From an uncultured archaeon A07HN63 (GTDB lineage Archaea > Halobacteriota > Halobacteria > Halobacteriales > Haloferacaceae), in NCBI GenBank assembly GCA_000496215.1, contig KI543218.1:115322-128198 (forward strand): 12,877 nucleotides of DNA, in the 5' to 3' direction. Positions 1 through 6,180 of this stretch are shown here, one piece after another. The position numbers and the translations under genes are program-made. The stretch's first letter is position 1, and every line of letters begins with the position of its first letter. A model generated the notes under the pieces. It saw only the letters and a list, made by a program, of their open reading frames with translations. It was not told the origin of the DNA and did no database searches.

Positions 1-231
1 GGCGAGCAGTACGGCACGGCGGAGTTGAACGACCGCGGTCGGCTGACGATTCCGAAACCGCTTCGAGAGGATCTGCAGCTTGACGGCGGCGTTAAGTTCA
101 CCGTGATCCGGGAGGGCGGGGATATCCGTCTCGTCCGTGAGTTACCCGAGTTGGAAACGGTTACCCGCGGCGAGGAGTGGGGCGAAGAAGCGTTCCGCGA
201 TGCCGGGGAGGCGACGTTCGGTGGCCGATAG
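1..231 (+). CDS. AbrB/SpoVT-family antitoxin (VapB-like), 5'-partial
   Basis: This is probably the DNA-binding antitoxin of the PIN toxin that follows. The frame is open from base 1 and reads GEQYGTAELNDRGRLTIPK, so the true start lies before the window. A TTG at 25 would be a possible start, but it falls inside the swapped-hairpin domain. The motif NDRGRLTIPKPLRE is the classic AbrB/MazE/VapB N-terminal beta-hairpin. It is followed by a strand-rich segment (VKFTVIREGGDIRLVREL) and a tail ending in EEAFRDAGEATFGGR, the part expected to bind and block the toxin. The stop at 229-231 overlaps the toxin start by 11 nt, which implies translational coupling. Antitoxins of this type usually repress their own operon, but the promoter is outside the window. 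The family call is firm; the pairing is inferred from the overlap. Confidence 0.85.
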   Translation, partial: GEQYGTAELNDRGRLTIPKPLREDLQLDGGVKFTVIREGGDIRLVRELPELETVTRGEEWGEEAFRDAGEATFGGR

Positions 232-676
232 CGTCCTCGCCGACCTGAACGCGCTGACGATCCAGTTGGTTGACGACCACCCGGGCCATCCGTACGTCGC
301 CGACGAGTTGGTGCCCGCGCTCAACGGCAGCGAGACACTGTTGGTGTTTGGCTACCTCCCGCTTCGCGTCCAGTGGTTGCTGGAGGATCTCGGTTTCGAG
401 ACAGTCGCGGCCAGAAACGCGGTCAACTCTCTCCTCGCCTATCCCATCGAGTTCGTCGACAGCGACGAGGAAACCGTCCGTGACGCCTACGAGATCAGCG
501 CGGCGAAGAATCACGATGTCTACGACTGCTTTTACCTCGCACTCGCACGGCAGGCCGACGCGGACCGACTCGTCACCACCGACCGTGATTTCGAAGCCCT
601 CTGTGCGGACGAACCGTTCGAGTATGTTAATCCGGTCCCGGAATCAGTGGTTGAGGAGTTCCACACCGTGAGTTAG
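221..676 (+). CDS. PIN-domain ribonuclease toxin (VapC-like)
   Basis: Predicted metal-dependent endoribonuclease toxin of 151 residues, a usual size for VapC. I chose the GTG at 221 because it gives an N-terminus (VADSVLADLNALTIQLVDDH) that begins just before the first catalytic strand. The longer frame from 137 would add about 28 residues that merely shadow the antitoxin. Likely PIN active-site acids are D8 in ADLNAL, D102 in VYDCFYLALA, and D121/D123 in TTDRDF. A Glu expected mid-protein is less certain. The gene overlaps the antitoxin by 11 nt. Its stop (674-676) overlaps the convergent minus-strand stop at 673-675, so no terminator fits between the two transcription units. The chain appears intact. 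Its RNA target cannot be read from the sequence. Confidence 0.85.
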   Translation: MADSVLADLNALTIQLVDDHPGHPYVADELVPALNGSETLLVFGYLPLRVQWLLEDLGFETVAARNAVNSLLAYPIEFVDSDEETVRDAYEISAAKNHDVYDCFYLALARQADADRLVTTDRDFEALCADEPFEYVNPVPESVVEEFHTVS

Positions 677-1002
677 TCCGCAGCCAACTCCTCGGCGACG
701 ACGCTCACGTCCAGCAACGCGGGATCGACCGCGAGGTCGGTCTGTCCGGCCGCGAAATCGGGCAGCGACTCGGGACTGTAGACGACGGCGCGCACGTCCG
801 GGTTCAGCTCCTTGGCGACTGAGATCCCTGTCGCCTCGTCCATATTTGTGAGGACGAACAGGCTGGCGTCGTCGATTCCGGCGGTCTCGAGCGCCGTCGC
901 CGACACCACGCCGTCGATCCGGGCGATACTGAATCCCTCGCTTGCGAGGGCGTCGCCCAGCCCGTCTGGGTCGGGGCCGGCAACGATTGCGGTCTCGCTC
1001 AT
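673..1002 (-). CDS. small Rossmann-like protein of the pyrG-guaA operon (haloarchaeal DUF, possibly DUF7126)
   Basis: A 109-residue protein of unknown function. It starts SETAIVAGPDPDGLGDALASEG, a beta strand plus glycine-rich turn like the first half of a TrkA-N/dinucleotide-binding fold. Further strands follow (ASLFVLTNMDEAT, VRAVVYSPESLP), and it ends with DLAVDPALLDV. It lacks any transmembrane segment or catalytic motif that I recognise. It is the third gene after pyrG and the GMP synthase subunit. Its ATG overlaps the preceding stop by one base (TAATG), so it is almost certainly translated together with guaA. From memory, similar small proteins recur beside guaA in haloarchaea, but I could not check this. 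A nucleotide-sensing or regulatory role is only an inference from the fold and location. It also converges on the PIN toxin with a 4-nt overlap. Confidence 0.8.
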   Translation of the reverse strand: MSETAIVAGPDPDGLGDALASEGFSIARIDGVVSATALETAGIDDASLFVLTNMDEATGISVAKELNPDVRAVVYSPESLPDFAAGQTDLAVDPALLDVSVVAEELAAD

Positions 1003-1919
1003 TACTCGTACTCGATTGTCGCCGGCGGTTTGTGCGTCACGTCGTAGACGACGCGGGCGACGTTGTCATTCTCGCCGGTGATGCGGCTCTGGATGCGCTG
1101 GAGGGTCTCCCAGTCGATCTCCTGTGCGCGGGCGGTCATCCCGTCGCGGCTCTCGACCGACCGGACGGCGACGACCCAGCCGTGAACCCGGTTGTCACCC
1201 TTGACGCCCGTCGCCTTGCCGATGACGGCGGCGAAGGCCTGCCACGGTTCGTACTCCTCCAATTCCTCTTCGACCACATGGCAGGATTCGCGGGCGACTT
1301 CGACCTTTTCGGGCGTCACTTCGCCGATGATCCGCACCGCGAGGCCGGGCCCGGGGAACGGCATGCGCTCGGAGATGATCTCCTCCAGATCGAGTTCGCG
1401 GGCGACATCGCGAACCTCGTCCTTGTAGAGGTCGCGTACTGGTTCGACGATCCCCTCGAAGTCGACGACCTCGGGCAGCCCGCCGACGTTGTGGTGGGAT
1501 TTGATGTTGCCCTCGCTCTCGATGCGGTCGGGATAGATCGTCCCCTGGACCAGCTGTTTGGCGTTCGTCTCCTTCGCCTCGCGTTCGAACTCGCGGATGA
1601 ACTGCTCGCCGATGGCCTTGCGCTTCTCCTCGGGATCGGTCACGCCCTCCAGTGCGTCGAGAAATCGGTCGCGGGCGTCGACGATCTGGAGACTATCCAT
1701 GAACGAGAAGGTCTCGCGGATCTGGTCTGTCTCGCCCTTTCGCATCAGTCCGGTGTCGACGTAGACCGGCGTGAGCTGCTCACCAACGGCCTCGTAGGCG
1801 ACTGTCGCCGCCACGGAGGAGTCGACACCGCCCGACAGCGCGATAATCGCGTTGTCGTCGCCGATCTGCTCGCTGATCGATTCGACTGCGTCGTCGATAA
1901 ACTCGGTTGCGTTTACCAT
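1002..1919 (-). CDS. guaA: GMP synthase, ATP-pyrophosphatase subunit (subunit B)
   Basis: Catalyses ATP-dependent amination of XMP to GMP, the last step of guanine nucleotide synthesis. In archaea the enzyme is split, and this 305-residue chain is the synthetase half. The glutaminase partner that supplies ammonia is not encoded here. Visible signatures are the PP-loop SGGVDSS at residues 29-35 (ATP binding), YVDTGLMRKGE near 53-63, LVQGTIYPDRIES at 123-135, MPFPGPGLAVRIIGE at 186-200, and the C-terminal DVTHKPPATIEYE, which forms part of the XMP site and dimer interface. The ATG (1917-1919) directly abuts the pyrG stop (1920-1922) with no spacer. The stop overlaps the next ATG by one base. 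The chain looks complete. Some annotations name this subunit guaAb or guaB2. Confidence 0.97.
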   Translation of the reverse strand: MVNATEFIDDAVESISEQIGDDNAIIALSGGVDSSVAATVAYEAVGEQLTPVYVDTGLMRKGETDQIRETFSFMDSLQIVDARDRFLDALEGVTDPEEKRKAIGEQFIREFEREAKETNAKQLVQGTIYPDRIESEGNIKSHHNVGGLPEVVDFEGIVEPVRDLYKDEVRDVARELDLEEIISERMPFPGPGLAVRIIGEVTPEKVEVARESCHVVEEELEEYEPWQAFAAVIGKATGVKGDNRVHGWVVAVRSVESRDGMTARAQEIDWETLQRIQSRITGENDNVARVVYDVTHKPPATIEYE

Positions 1920-3620
1920 CTAAACTGTCGCCTCGGTTTCGGTGTCGTCGTCGGTTGCGTCGTCGGGGTCGGTGCTGGTCGGTGTCTCGCTGTCGCCGTC
2001 GCTGTGCTCCATGACCGCATCGAGGAAGCTCACGAACGGCGGGCTGGCCCGATCCGGCCGCGAGCGGAACTCGGGGTGGAACTGCGTCCCGAGGAAGAAC
2101 GGGTGGTTCTCCAGTTCAAGCAGCTCCATGCGTCGGCCCGAGGTGCCGGAGAACACCATGTTCTCGGACTGCAGTTCGTCGATATACTCGGGATTCACCT
2201 CGTAGCGATGGCGGTGGCGTTCGGTACAGGCCTCGGCCTCGTAGATCTCGGCGGCCAGCGTGTCGGCTTCGATCTGGGTTTCGTGTGCGCCGAGGCGCAT
2301 CGTTCCGCCCATATCGTCGATCTCCTTCTGTTCGGGGAGAATGTCGATGACCGGGTGGGGTGTGTCCTCGTCGATCTCGGCGGAGTGTGCCCCATCGAGG
2401 CCGAGCACGTTGCGGGCCTGCTCGATGACCGCCATCTGGAAGCCGAGACAGAGCCCGAGGAACGGGATATCGTTCTCGCGGGCGTGGCGCACGGCGTCGA
2501 TCTTCCCCTCCGCGCCGCGAGCGCCGAACCCGCCGGGGACGATGATCCCGTCGGCGGCCGCCATCCGCTCGGCGTGTTCGTCGGCCATCTCGTCGGCGTT
2601 GACCCACAGCACCTCGACATCAGTTCGGCGCTCGATGCCGGCGTGTTTTAGCGCCTCGTGGATCGACATGTAGGCGTCTTCCAGCCCGTACTTGCCGACG
2701 AGTGCGATCTCGACGCTGCCGTTGCGCTCGCGGGTGACCCGTTCGCGCCAGCGCTGAGAGCGGTCGGCCTTCGGGACGGCGTCGGCGGCGATATCGAGGC
2801 GGTCCATCACGTACTCGTCGAGCCCCTCGTCTTCGACCATCAGCGGGACCTTGTAGATGTCGTCGACGTCGGGATTCGAGAAGACGGCCTCGGTTGGCAC
2901 GTCGCAGAAGCGGGCGATCTTCGTCTTCGTTTTCTCGTTGAGTCGCTCCTCGTTGCGGCCGACCAGCACGTCTGGCTGGAGACCAATCGACCGGAGTTCC
3001 TTGACGCTGTGCTGGGTCGGCTTCGTCTTCTGCTCGCCGTTCATCGAGTTGGGGACGAGCGTGACGTGCATGAACAGCAGGTCGTCGTCGCTCTCCTCGT
3101 TGGCGAACTGCCGGAGTGATTCGAGAAACGGCATCGACTCGATGTCGCCGACGGTGCCGCCGATCTCGACGATACACACGTCGGTCCCCTCGGCGGCCTC
3201 CCGGATTCGCCGTTTGATGTCGTTGGTGACGTGTGGGATGATCTGGACCGTCTTGCCGAGGTAGTCGCCGGCGCGCTCGGCCTCGATCACACTCTGGTAG
3301 GTCTTGCCCGTGGTGACGTTGTGATCGGAGGTCATATCGATACCGAGGAAGCGTTCGTAGTTCCCCAGATCGAGGTCGACCTCGCCGCCGTCCTTGAGGA
3401 CGTAGACCTCGCCGTGCTCGTAGGGGTTCATCGTCCCGGCGTCGACGTTGAGATAGGGGTCGACCTTGACCGCGGTCACGTCGAAGCCGGCGTTGGCCAG
3501 CAGGCGGCCGGTGCTCGCGGCGGTGATTCCCTTCCCGAGCCCGGACATCACGCCGCCCGTGACGAAAATAAACTTCTTCCCCAGCGTGGGGTCGTATTCG
3601 GTTGTCAGTTCGGTCGGCAT
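1920..3620 (-). CDS. pyrG: CTP synthase (glutamine-hydrolysing)
   Basis: Makes CTP from UTP, ATP and glutamine. The 566-residue protein has the N-terminal amidoligase domain (about 10-285), with KFIFVTGGVMSGLGKG at 16-31, KVDPYLNVDAGTMNPYEHGEV around 52-72, and EIGGTVGDIE at 152-161. It also has a class I glutaminase domain (about 300-535), with PGGFG at 362-366, nucleophile Cys391 in GLCLGFQMAV, and His515/Glu517 in TQFHPEF. All key residues are present. It is slightly longer than E. coli PyrG (545 aa), mainly because of an acidic Ser/Thr/Asp/Glu tail after about residue 540, as often seen in halophiles. It is the first gene of the minus-strand operon. A TATA-like element about 25 nt before the ATG suggests a leaderless transcript. 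Confidence 0.98.
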   Translation of the reverse strand: MPTELTTEYDPTLGKKFIFVTGGVMSGLGKGITAASTGRLLANAGFDVTAVKVDPYLNVDAGTMNPYEHGEVYVLKDGGEVDLDLGNYERFLGIDMTSDHNVTTGKTYQSVIEAERAGDYLGKTVQIIPHVTNDIKRRIREAAEGTDVCIVEIGGTVGDIESMPFLESLRQFANEESDDDLLFMHVTLVPNSMNGEQKTKPTQHSVKELRSIGLQPDVLVGRNEERLNEKTKTKIARFCDVPTEAVFSNPDVDDIYKVPLMVEDEGLDEYVMDRLDIAADAVPKADRSQRWRERVTRERNGSVEIALVGKYGLEDAYMSIHEALKHAGIERRTDVEVLWVNADEMADEHAERMAAADGIIVPGGFGARGAEGKIDAVRHARENDIPFLGLCLGFQMAVIEQARNVLGLDGAHSAEIDEDTPHPVIDILPEQKEIDDMGGTMRLGAHETQIEADTLAAEIYEAEACTERHRHRYEVNPEYIDELQSENMVFSGTSGRRMELLELENHPFFLGTQFHPEFRSRPDRASPPFVSFLDAVMEHSDGDSETPTSTDPDDATDDDTETEATV

Positions 3621-3640
3621 ACTGACTGTGTGGCAGGTTT

Positions 3641-3656
3641 CATCAAAACCGTTTCG
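3641..3656 (-). promoter_or_regulatory. putative BRE/TATA promoter of pyrG operon
   Basis: On the minus strand the 16 bases read CGAAACGGTTTTGATG: a CGAAA BRE-like start followed by a TTTTGAT TATA-like box. The box is centred about 25 nt before the pyrG ATG, so transcription would begin at or next to the start codon. No Shine-Dalgarno sequence lies between, consistent with a leaderless mRNA. The match is moderate. Confidence 0.45.
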
Positions 3657-3699
3657 ATGGGGCTGACGGAGTGTCGGATCGTTGGATTTTCCGTGTGAG

Positions 3700-4044
3700 C
3701 TAGCACCACGGATCGAGCCGTTCCCGACCGCCGAACCGGTCTCGGCTCCCGTAGGCGTCGATCATCCCCAGCAGTCCGGCGGCGACGCTGTAGGCAGCCA
3801 TCGTGTCGTCGTACAACAACACGACGCCTGCGTGGGCGTCCGAGTTGAGCGCGCCGAAATCGCTCACGTCGCTGGTGACGACGATCCGGTCGGTCTCACG
3901 GGCGTAGGGTAGAATATCGGCCTCGTCGTCGGCACCCTCGCCGAGCGTGTCGCGGACGTGCTCGACATCGACACCCTCCTTTCGCAGGTAGGTGGCTGTC
4001 TTCGGGTCGATGTTCTCGTCGAGAAGAAACCGCCACTCAGGCAT
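3700..4044 (-). CDS. DUF5615-type PIN-like protein (putative toxin)
   Basis: A 114-residue PIN-like nuclease candidate. It starts MPEWRFLLDENIDPKTATYLRKEG, and the LLDEN motif with acidic D9/E10 is typical of the DUF5615/Mut7-C-like branch of the PIN superfamily. A second acidic cluster, GADDEADILPYARETDRIVVTSDVSDFG (about 38-64), resembles the A-D-x-x-I-x-x-A and T-x-D-x-D-F elements of that family. The ATG lies inside the end of the upstream DUF433 gene (8-nt overlap), the usual antitoxin-then-toxin order. The chain ends in DPWC and appears complete. It lies about 80 nt upstream of pyrG on the same strand but is separated by a promoter-like element, so it is likely a separate unit. Toxicity is inferred, not shown. 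Confidence 0.8.
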   Translation of the reverse strand: MPEWRFLLDENIDPKTATYLRKEGVDVEHVRDTLGEGADDEADILPYARETDRIVVTSDVSDFGALNSDAHAGVVLLYDDTMAAYSVAAGLLGMIDAYGSRDRFGGRERLDPWC

Positions 4045-4339
4045 CGTCGGTTACGTCCGGCTCGACGCCGTCGGGTCGCTCGATCTCGTCGTCGATAGCT
4101 TTGATTGCGTCCGTCCGCTCGCGCTCGACGGCCTGCATCTCGCCCGGATGGTCGTGGTAGTAGGCCAGCGCGTGATACACGTCGGCCACGTCGAGGTCGA
4201 ACCGGTCGGCGACAGTCTCGGGCTCCGTGTCTCGCTCTTCGACGAGGGCGGCGACCTGCCTGACGCTTACTCGTCGCCCGCGGATGTGTGGCTCGCCGAG
4301 GAGGTCGTGAGCGACACGCTGGACGCCGCTGTCGGCCAT
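4037..4339 (-). CDS. DUF433 family antitoxin-like protein
   Basis: Predicted antitoxin partner of the PIN-like protein, 100 residues from the ATG at 4337-4339. The signature GEPHIRGRRVSV at 15-26 is the DUF433 core (G-x-P-x-I-x-G-x-R-x-x-V). It is followed by a winged or helix-turn-helix segment, TEPETVADRFDLDVADVYHALAYYHDHP, at about 38-65, and a charged tail. An upstream TTG at 4366 would add nine residues. I prefer the ATG because a CTTTTG TATA-like element lies about 27 nt before it, which fits a leaderless start, and because homologues as I recall them begin just before this core. The stop overlaps the downstream toxin start by 8 nt. It is transcribed divergently from the potassium channel gene. 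Confidence 0.82.
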   Translation of the reverse strand: MADSGVQRVAHDLLGEPHIRGRRVSVRQVAALVEERDTEPETVADRFDLDVADVYHALAYYHDHPGEMQAVERERTDAIKAIDDEIERPDGVEPDVTDDA

Positions 4340-4363
4340 ACCTCCCGGTTCGTGTCCGGTCGG

Positions 4364-4369
4364 CAAAAG
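4364..4369 (-). promoter_or_regulatory. weak TATA-like element of DUF433/DUF5615 pair
   Basis: On the minus strand this reads CTTTTG within GTACGCTTTTGCCGACC, centred about 27 nt before the ATG at 4339. That is the spacing expected of a leaderless haloarchaeal promoter. A GGGAGGT run touches the ATG directly and is too close to act as a normal Shine-Dalgarno site. Confidence 0.35.
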
Positions 4370-4409
4370 CGTACTGCCGATACGCCGCTGTCGCGGCCAG
4401 ACGCGGGTG

Positions 4410-4417
4410 TTTTCTAC
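4410..4417 (+). promoter_or_regulatory. weak TATA-like element of the potassium channel gene
   Basis: TTTTCTAC in an otherwise GC-rich intergenic stretch, centred about 25 nt before the ATG at 4438. The spacing fits a leaderless start. The sequence match alone is weak. Confidence 0.3.
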
Positions 4418-4437
4418 GCTCGCAACATTGCTCGGAT

Positions 4438-5163
4438 ATGCGGAGTCTCCGGAAGCGAGTTGCCTACTTCCTGCTGTTCACCGGCGCGCTCATCGTCAGC
4501 GTCTCGCTGCTCTACGACTTCGGGATGCGGGTCTTCGAACCGGACCCGTACCCATTCTCGCTGTTGCACTCGATGCAGGTTGTCGTCGAAACGATCACGG
4601 CCACCGGCTACGGCTCGGACGCGCCGTGGAAGAGCCCCCAGATGAACGTGCTGATCATCCTGCTGGATCTCACCGGTGTCGGGCTGTTCTTCCTCGCGCT
4701 GCCGGCGGTCTTGCTCCCGGTGTTCCGGGATGCCCTTTCGCCGTCGGTTCCGTCGTCGGTCGACGACGAGTGCCGCGATCACGTCGTCCTCTGTACGTAC
4801 ACCGACCGCGTTGACGCGCTGGTCGACGAACTCGCCTCGAACGACATCGATTACGTGTTGCTTGAACCTGACAACGACCGACTCCTCAAGCTCTACGACG
4901 ACGGCTACAACGTTATCGACGCCGATCCACAGTCCATCGAGGGACTCGCCGCCGCCAATGTCTCCGAGGCACGGGCGCTCGTCGCGGATGTCTCTGACCG
5001 CGTTGACGCCAGTATCGTTCTTGCCGCCAGAGAGGCTGCCGACGATGTGCCCATCGTCAGCGTCGTCGAGAATTCAGACCGCATCAGCTACCACGAACTC
5101 GCCGGTGCCGACCACGTCGTGACCCCACGCCGCCTGCTCGGGGAGGGCTTGCTCGCAAGGTGA
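4438..5163 (+). CDS. channel fragment 1: pore domain plus first RCK domain
   Basis: As it stands, this frame encodes 241 residues: two membrane helices flanking the potassium filter T-A-T-G-Y-G-S-D, then the first RCK domain from about residue 114. In that RCK the usual glycine-rich turn is replaced by LCTYTDRVDAL, so nucleotide binding here is doubtful. The terminal acidic part (LLEPDNDRL) of the Rossmann strand is kept. The frame ends in GLLAR shortly after VTPRRLLGEG, within the hinge to the TrkA-C domain. If expressed alone it would give a channel lacking the rest of its gating ring. The start ATG at 4438 gives a short basic N-terminus (MRSLRKRVAYF) before TM1, which is typical. Confidence 0.7.
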   Translation: MRSLRKRVAYFLLFTGALIVSVSLLYDFGMRVFEPDPYPFSLLHSMQVVVETITATGYGSDAPWKSPQMNVLIILLDLTGVGLFFLALPAVLLPVFRDALSPSVPSSVDDECRDHVVLCTYTDRVDALVDELASNDIDYVLLEPDNDRLLKLYDDGYNVIDADPQSIEGLAAANVSEARALVADVSDRVDASIVLAAREAADDVPIVSVVENSDRISYHELAGADHVVTPRRLLGEGLLAR

Positions 5164-5588
5164 CGACCGAGGTCGAGACCGATCTCGGCGACTCGCTGCA
5201 ACTGGGTAACGCCTTCGAGATCGCCGAGATATCGATTCGTGCCGAGAGCGAACTCGCGGGCCAGACGCTCGGCGAGAGCGACATCCGCAATCGCTACGGC
5301 GTCAACGTCGTCGGCGCGTGGGTCGGCGGCGAGTTCGAGACGCCGCCGCCGCTGTCGACGCCGCTGGAACGGAGGACGACGCTGCTGGTCACCGGTGAGT
5401 CGGCCACCCTACGGCGACTTCGGCGAGCGACGGGCTCGCGCATCCGGCAGTTCGGCCGCGGCGAGACCATCATCGCCGGCTACGGGCAGGTCGGCCAGAC
5501 GGTCGATGCCCTCCTCGCTGATGCGGCATCTCGCGGACGGTCGTCGATATCGATCCCGGCGAGGACATCGATGTCGTCGGCGACGTGA
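5160..5588 (+). pseudogene. channel fragment 2: first TrkA-C domain and start of second RCK
   Basis: The middle piece of the channel begins at VTTEVETDLGDSLQLGNAFEIAE and holds the first TrkA-C domain (IRAESELAGQTLGESDIRNR, then GVNVVGAWVGGEF) and the first strand of the second RCK, ETIIAGYGQVGQTV, with an intact G-x-G-x-x-G. After LADA it runs into the wrong frame (SRGRSSISIPARTSM), which is out-of-frame noise. The GTG at 5160 happens to overlap the upstream stop but is probably an internal Val codon, not a true start. Only about the first 120 residues belong to the real protein. Confidence 0.7.
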
Positions 5589-6076
5589 CGGTGGCGGAAA
5601 CGCTCCGGGAGGCCGGCATCGAGGATGCCCAGTCGGTCGTGCTCGCGCTACCCGAGGAGGCCGACGTGGAGTTCGCCACGCTCGTTGTCAGGGATATCGA
5701 CCCCACGACGGAGGTCATCGCCCGCGCCGAGACCAACGAGGCGGTATCGAAGATCTACCGCGCGGGTGCCGACTACACGCTCTCGCTGGCGACGATCAGT
5801 GGCCGTTCAATCGCCTCGCTGGTCACCGACGACGAGGAGATCCTCGGCATCGAGACCAACGTCGAGATCATCAAGACGACCGCACCGGGGCTGGCCGGTG
5901 AGACGCTCCAGAGCGCTCACATCCGGGAGCGAACCGGCTGTACCGTTGTTGCCGTCGAGCGCGACGAGACAACTGTGACCGAGTTGTCGGCCGACTTCCA
6001 GCTGGCGGCCGACGACCGGCTGGTGATCGCCGGCAGCGACAGCGGTGTCAACGCGTTCCTCGAACAGTTCTGCTGA
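5585..6076 (+). pseudogene. channel fragment 3: rest of second RCK and C-terminal TrkA-C
   Basis: The final piece. The true reading resumes before this ORF's nominal GTG: in the same frame from about 5525, codons give GISRTVVDIDPGEDIDVVGD, the second strand of the RCK Rossmann fold with its acidic end. The rest (AETLREAGIEDAQSVVLALPEEADVEFATL and on) completes RCK2. It is followed by the last TrkA-C domain with LAGETLQSAHIRERTGCTVVAV and a normal end, VNAFLEQFC. The coding quality is as good as in the neighbours, with no further disruption, so decay, if real, is recent. Confidence 0.7.
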
Positions 6077-6145
6077 GTCGCTGTCGCCCTCGATCTGCCG
6101 TCTGTCGGTGCCCCCAGCGCGCTACCCCCGGTCGCTGCCGCTGCC

Positions 6146-6159
6146 GAAACCCGAATACC
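6146..6159 (+). promoter_or_regulatory. weak BRE/TATA-like element before the beta-RFAP synthase gene
   Basis: CGAAACCCGAATAC: a CGAAA BRE-like part and a GAATAC box about 25 nt before the ATG at 6181. It lies in the 104-nt gap after the channel gene, which otherwise shows nothing but GC-rich spacer. The spacing fits; the sequence match is poor. Confidence 0.28.
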
Positions 6160-6180
6160 GCCGGCTGCCGAAGAAATGGT

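Larger units (their letters stand above)
4438..6076 (+). pseudogene. 2-TM potassium channel with two RCK (TrkA-N/TrkA-C) modules, broken by two -1 frameshifts
   Basis: Three overlapping frames (4438-5163, 5160-5588, 5585-6076) join into one channel protein if a single base is restored near 5151 and another near 5524. The total then is 1,641 nt, exactly 547 codons (546 aa). The domain order is TM1 (about 8-26), pore with filter TATGYGSD (54-61), TM2 (about 69-95), RCK1, TrkA-C, RCK2 with GYGQVG, TrkA-C. That is the MthK-like layout with tandem regulatory domains. At break 1, GGC TTG GCT CGC AAG GTG would read through as GLARKV, but one base is missing. At break 2, GAT GCC GGC ATC would read through as DAGI, but again one base is missing. 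Amino-acid similarity to the family continues across both breaks without loss. Either the gene is decaying or the assembly has indels. Programmed frameshifting is unlikely. Confidence 0.85.

Noticed and set aside
137..220. Upstream ATG start for the PIN toxin
   Set aside because: It would lie deep inside the antitoxin gene and add 28 Arg/Ser-rich residues before the catalytic Asp, unlike PIN proteins.
942..2651. Long plus-strand frame of 569 codons opposite guaA and pyrG
   Set aside because: It is the antisense shadow of two clearly recognised genes; the translated sequence has no family features and is typical of high-GC mirror frames.
5140..5560. Programmed ribosomal frameshifting in the channel gene
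   Set aside because: No slippery heptamer or downstream structure is evident at either break, and two events in one gene are improbable.
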